Assembly (NCBI RefSeq): GCF_901709675.1
Contig: NC_051097.1
Coordinates: 2,902,539-2,966,538, forward strand
Length of the DNA stretch: 64,000 nt
DNA from: Syngnathus acus
Lineage: Eukaryota > Chordata > Actinopteri > Syngnathiformes > Syngnathidae
Direction: 5' to 3'
Positions within the stretch are counted from its first letter, which is position 1. Every line of letters begins with the position of its first letter. A model generated the notes under the pieces. It was not told the origin of the DNA. It was given only the letters and a program-made list of their open reading frames with translations, and did no database searches. Below are positions 61,944 to 64,000 of this stretch, piece by piece. A program made the translations under genes and the position numbers.

Positions 61944-62240
61944 ATGGTAGTAGTGGTTATGATTTCTTTTCGATTAAAACAGGAAATCATAAGAAAACAT
62001 GAGCGCGGAGTGCACGTGAGTGATCTTGCGAAACAATATAGCCGTAAAAACGTGTCAACAATTTTGATGATCATTAAGCAGAAGGAAGCCGTCAAAGCGG
62101 TCAAGCCATCCAAGGGGATCACCATCATCTCTAAATGTTGCAGCCCTACCCTGGAAGAGATGGAACACCTTTGTTTGTATGGATAAAGGACAAGGACATT
62201 GCTGGCAAAACGATCACTGAAACGATCATATGTGTTAACG
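61944..62240 (+). pseudogene. Tigger/pogo-type transposase N-terminal relic
   Basis: The frame reads RLKQEIIRKHERGVHVSDLA and then STILMIIKQKEAVKAVK. This is the psq helix-turn-helix of Tigger/CENP-B proteins (K.EII..HE.G..VSD.A....STI). The frame stops at 62186; a related frame continues as IKDKDIAGKTITE, the next conserved part of the CENP-B-type DNA-binding region. The rest of the element, including the DDE domain, is missing. Confidence 0.65.
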
Positions 62241-62284
62241 TTATGTAAGTTGGATAAAATAAATTAAAAATAGAAAAAAAATAT

Positions 62285-62644
62285 CCATCCATCTATTTTC
62301 TGTACTGCTTTGTCCCCACGGGGGTCGCGGGCGTGTTGGAGTCAAATCCAGCTGTCATCAGGCAATAGGCAGGGGACACCCTGAACCGGTTGCCAGCCAA
62401 TCGCAGGGCACACTGAGACGAACCATCTGCACTCGCACTCACATCTATGGGCAATTTGGAGTGATCAATCGGCCTACTTAGCATGTTTTTTGGGAAGTGG
62501 GAGGAAACCGGAGTGCCTGGAGAAACCCCACACAGGCACGGGGAGAACATGCAAATTCCACACAGGGAGGTCTGGAGGTGGAATCGAACCCGCACCCTTT
62601 GAACTTTGAGGCGGACGTGCTAACCAGTGCAACACCATGCCGCC
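62285..62644 (-). mobile_element. tRNA-derived SINE with perfect 13-bp target duplication
   Basis: The CATC tail is at the left and the reversed tRNA-like head (AATCGAACCCGCACCC, GACGTGCTAACCAGTG) at the right. AGAAAAAAAATAT flanks it on both sides (62272-62284 and 62645-62657). The A-rich duplication fits LINE-type target-primed insertion. Confidence 0.9.
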
Positions 62645-63050
62645 AGAAAAAAAATATAAAGTATAGAAATAAAGAATAAGCTAAGTTAGTTTGAAGTTCT
62701 CATACTGTAAGTTACAGTAAGTTACGGAACATATGTATCTCTATGTGTCTCTAAGCTACAGTGACAATAAAAAACCCTTTTTATTGATTATTTCTTTGTA
62801 AATTATTTCTTTTTACATCTCGCTGATATCATGCATTTGTTTTATTGCTATGTTTAATTATCTGCAGTATAGTTATCTTTTTTTTGGCTGTGGAACCAAT
62901 TAAACAAATTACAGTGTATTCTTACGAGAATATTTGATCTAACATACGACTATTTCAACATGCGTATGAAGTAGGTGCCGGAACGAATTAAATTGGTATG
63001 TAGAGGTTTGACTGTACTGTAAACTGTCAGATGAAAACCTTCCTTTCCTG

Positions 63051-63300
63051 GGTTATGGATGGGTCTTTCAGCATGAAAATGATCACAACAGAGGAGAAAC
63101 AAAGAGGCGGCTCAAGATGAAACACATTCAGCTCATGGAATGGCCTGGTCAGTCACCAGACAAACCCAATACAAAACCTGTGAAGGCATCTGAAGCTTTG
63201 AGTTTACAATGGGAGCTAAAAAAAAACAAAGAATGGTCAAGAGCCGTGCCTCAATTAAGTACTAACATGTTGTCTTTGGGGAAAGTTTTTTCCCCCGATG
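63051..63300 (+). pseudogene. Old Tc1-like transposase relic
   Basis: [11 protein letters not shown], then [17 protein letters not shown], match the second catalytic region of Tc1 transposases (FQQDNDPKH ... EWPSQSPDLNPIE). The DLNPIE motif is destroyed and the reading frame is damaged. It is unrelated in age to the intact copy at 19797. Confidence 0.6.
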
Positions 63301-63450
63301 AATAAAATGCACATTGTATAACTTTTATGTTGCGTGTTTTCCTGGATTTTGACTGTCTATTACTGTAACCAATAAATAATCATTGAATTAATTTAGTTTT
63401 AAGTGAGCAGGTTTGAAATAATTATTTACCCTTTTGTATTTATAATGCAA

Positions 63451-63456
63451 TTTATT
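63451..63456 (-). terminator. Poly(A) signal of the right-edge gene
   Basis: AATAAA on the minus strand (TTTATT as written), about 77 bp after the stop codon of the 63533-63988 frame. Confidence 0.6.
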
Positions 63457-63532
63457 CTGCATTTTTAAGTCATTTTTTGTAGTTTGCAGGTGAGATTCTC
63501 CGAGGCAGTGGCTTTAAATAAAATGTCACTTT

Positions 63533-63988
63533 TTATCTCATTAGTTTTTCATAGGATTCCAGGACAGAGACAATTATGTTTGCCTGAGGGTGAAGTCTGC
63601 TAACATTCTCCAACATGGATGCACAGCGTTTTGGAAGCAGCATGTCTGATTCGTGCAGGTGCCCGGAGGTCAGAGCTAAAACAAGATTGGACCACAACTC
63701 AGTATAATCCAGGCTGACGTCCCGGCGGACAAATAGGCTTCCCAGACAAAAGAACGAGCTGCTGTTGTTGGTTGGGGAAGGAAGAACTAAAGCGAATGCC
63801 TGCAGGAGGTGATTCATATAGACAGCGTGAGGAAGAGAAAGCTGAAGATGAGGAGGAGTTGGGGCAACAGTGTTCCAGTCAAGTAACCTCCTCACCTCCT
63901 TCTTGGTATCAGTATGAAGACATGACACTTCAAAAACCAGCACTTGGTCTTGTTCACTGGTGCTTTTGTATTGTTTCATTTGAAACAA
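63533..63988 (-). CDS. Last exon of an unrecognised helical protein (partial)
   Basis: The minus-strand frame is open from the window edge to a TGA at 63533-63535, about 151 residues. Composition and spacing look like a real protein: alternating hydrophobic helices (LPHAVYMNHLLQAFALVLP, ELWSNLVLALTSGHL), no low complexity, and a poly(A) signal just downstream. The end reads VSVLESYEKLMR. No catalytic motif, signal peptide or membrane segment is seen. An alpha-helical (HEAT/ARM-like) fold is a guess. I do not recognise the family. The exon's 5' boundary is outside the window or hidden near 63960-64000, so the start is undetermined. Confidence 0.6.
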   Translation of the reverse strand: MFQMKQYKSTSEQDQVLVFEVSCLHTDTKKEVRRLLDWNTVAPTPPHLQLSLPHAVYMNHLLQAFALVLPSPTNNSSSFFCLGSLFVRRDVSLDYTELWSNLVLALTSGHLHESDMLLPKRCASMLENVSRLHPQANIIVSVLESYEKLMR

Positions 63989-64000
63989 TGTTTTTTTTTC

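Overview
The window reads as chromosomal DNA of a ray-finned fish. Evidence: GT-AG split genes with short introns, vertebrate proteins readable exon by exon, and many repeats typical of teleosts (hAT, Tc1 and tRNA-SINE copies, a fish-type LINE with a (CATC)n tail). A percomorph is likely; I cannot name the species.

Left part, 1-39 kb, gene-dense. The first coding exon of mbd2 (methyl-CpG binding) leaves the window on the minus strand at 315-424. Divergent from it lies las2 (the C18orf54 / lung adenoma susceptibility 2 homologue), 13 coding exons at 4559-11205. Human MBD2 and C18orf54 are also near neighbours, on 18q21. las2 converges on spag16 (ciliary central-apparatus WD40 protein), which is packed into only 3 coding exons at 12293-15576 minus. 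spag16 shares a 1.7 kb divergent promoter region with wdr91 (endosomal Rab7/PI3K regulator), 17 coding exons at 17274-31270. Then follow a 243-residue charged, probably nuclear protein (32300-33130) and thap1 (THAP zinc-finger regulator, 3 exons, 35930-38750).

The introns of wdr91 hold most of the notable insertions: a Tc1 element with an uninterrupted transposase nested in an older palindromic element, several hAT copies with 8-bp target duplications, a roughly 430-bp tetranucleotide array, and a broken antisense Ly6/three-finger gene.

Right part, 39-63.5 kb, is gene-poor. I found no convincing host exon there. It holds a 5'-truncated LINE, tRNA-derived SINEs with target duplications, several families of palindromic DNA elements, Tigger and Tc1 relics and microsatellites, separated by apparently unique AT-rich DNA that could carry distal regulatory sequence. 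At the right edge the last exon of an unrecognised helical protein gene enters on the minus strand (63533-63988).

The host genes do not form one pathway. All exon boundaries were set by hand from reading frame, splice consensus and remembered family sequences. No alignment or search was run.
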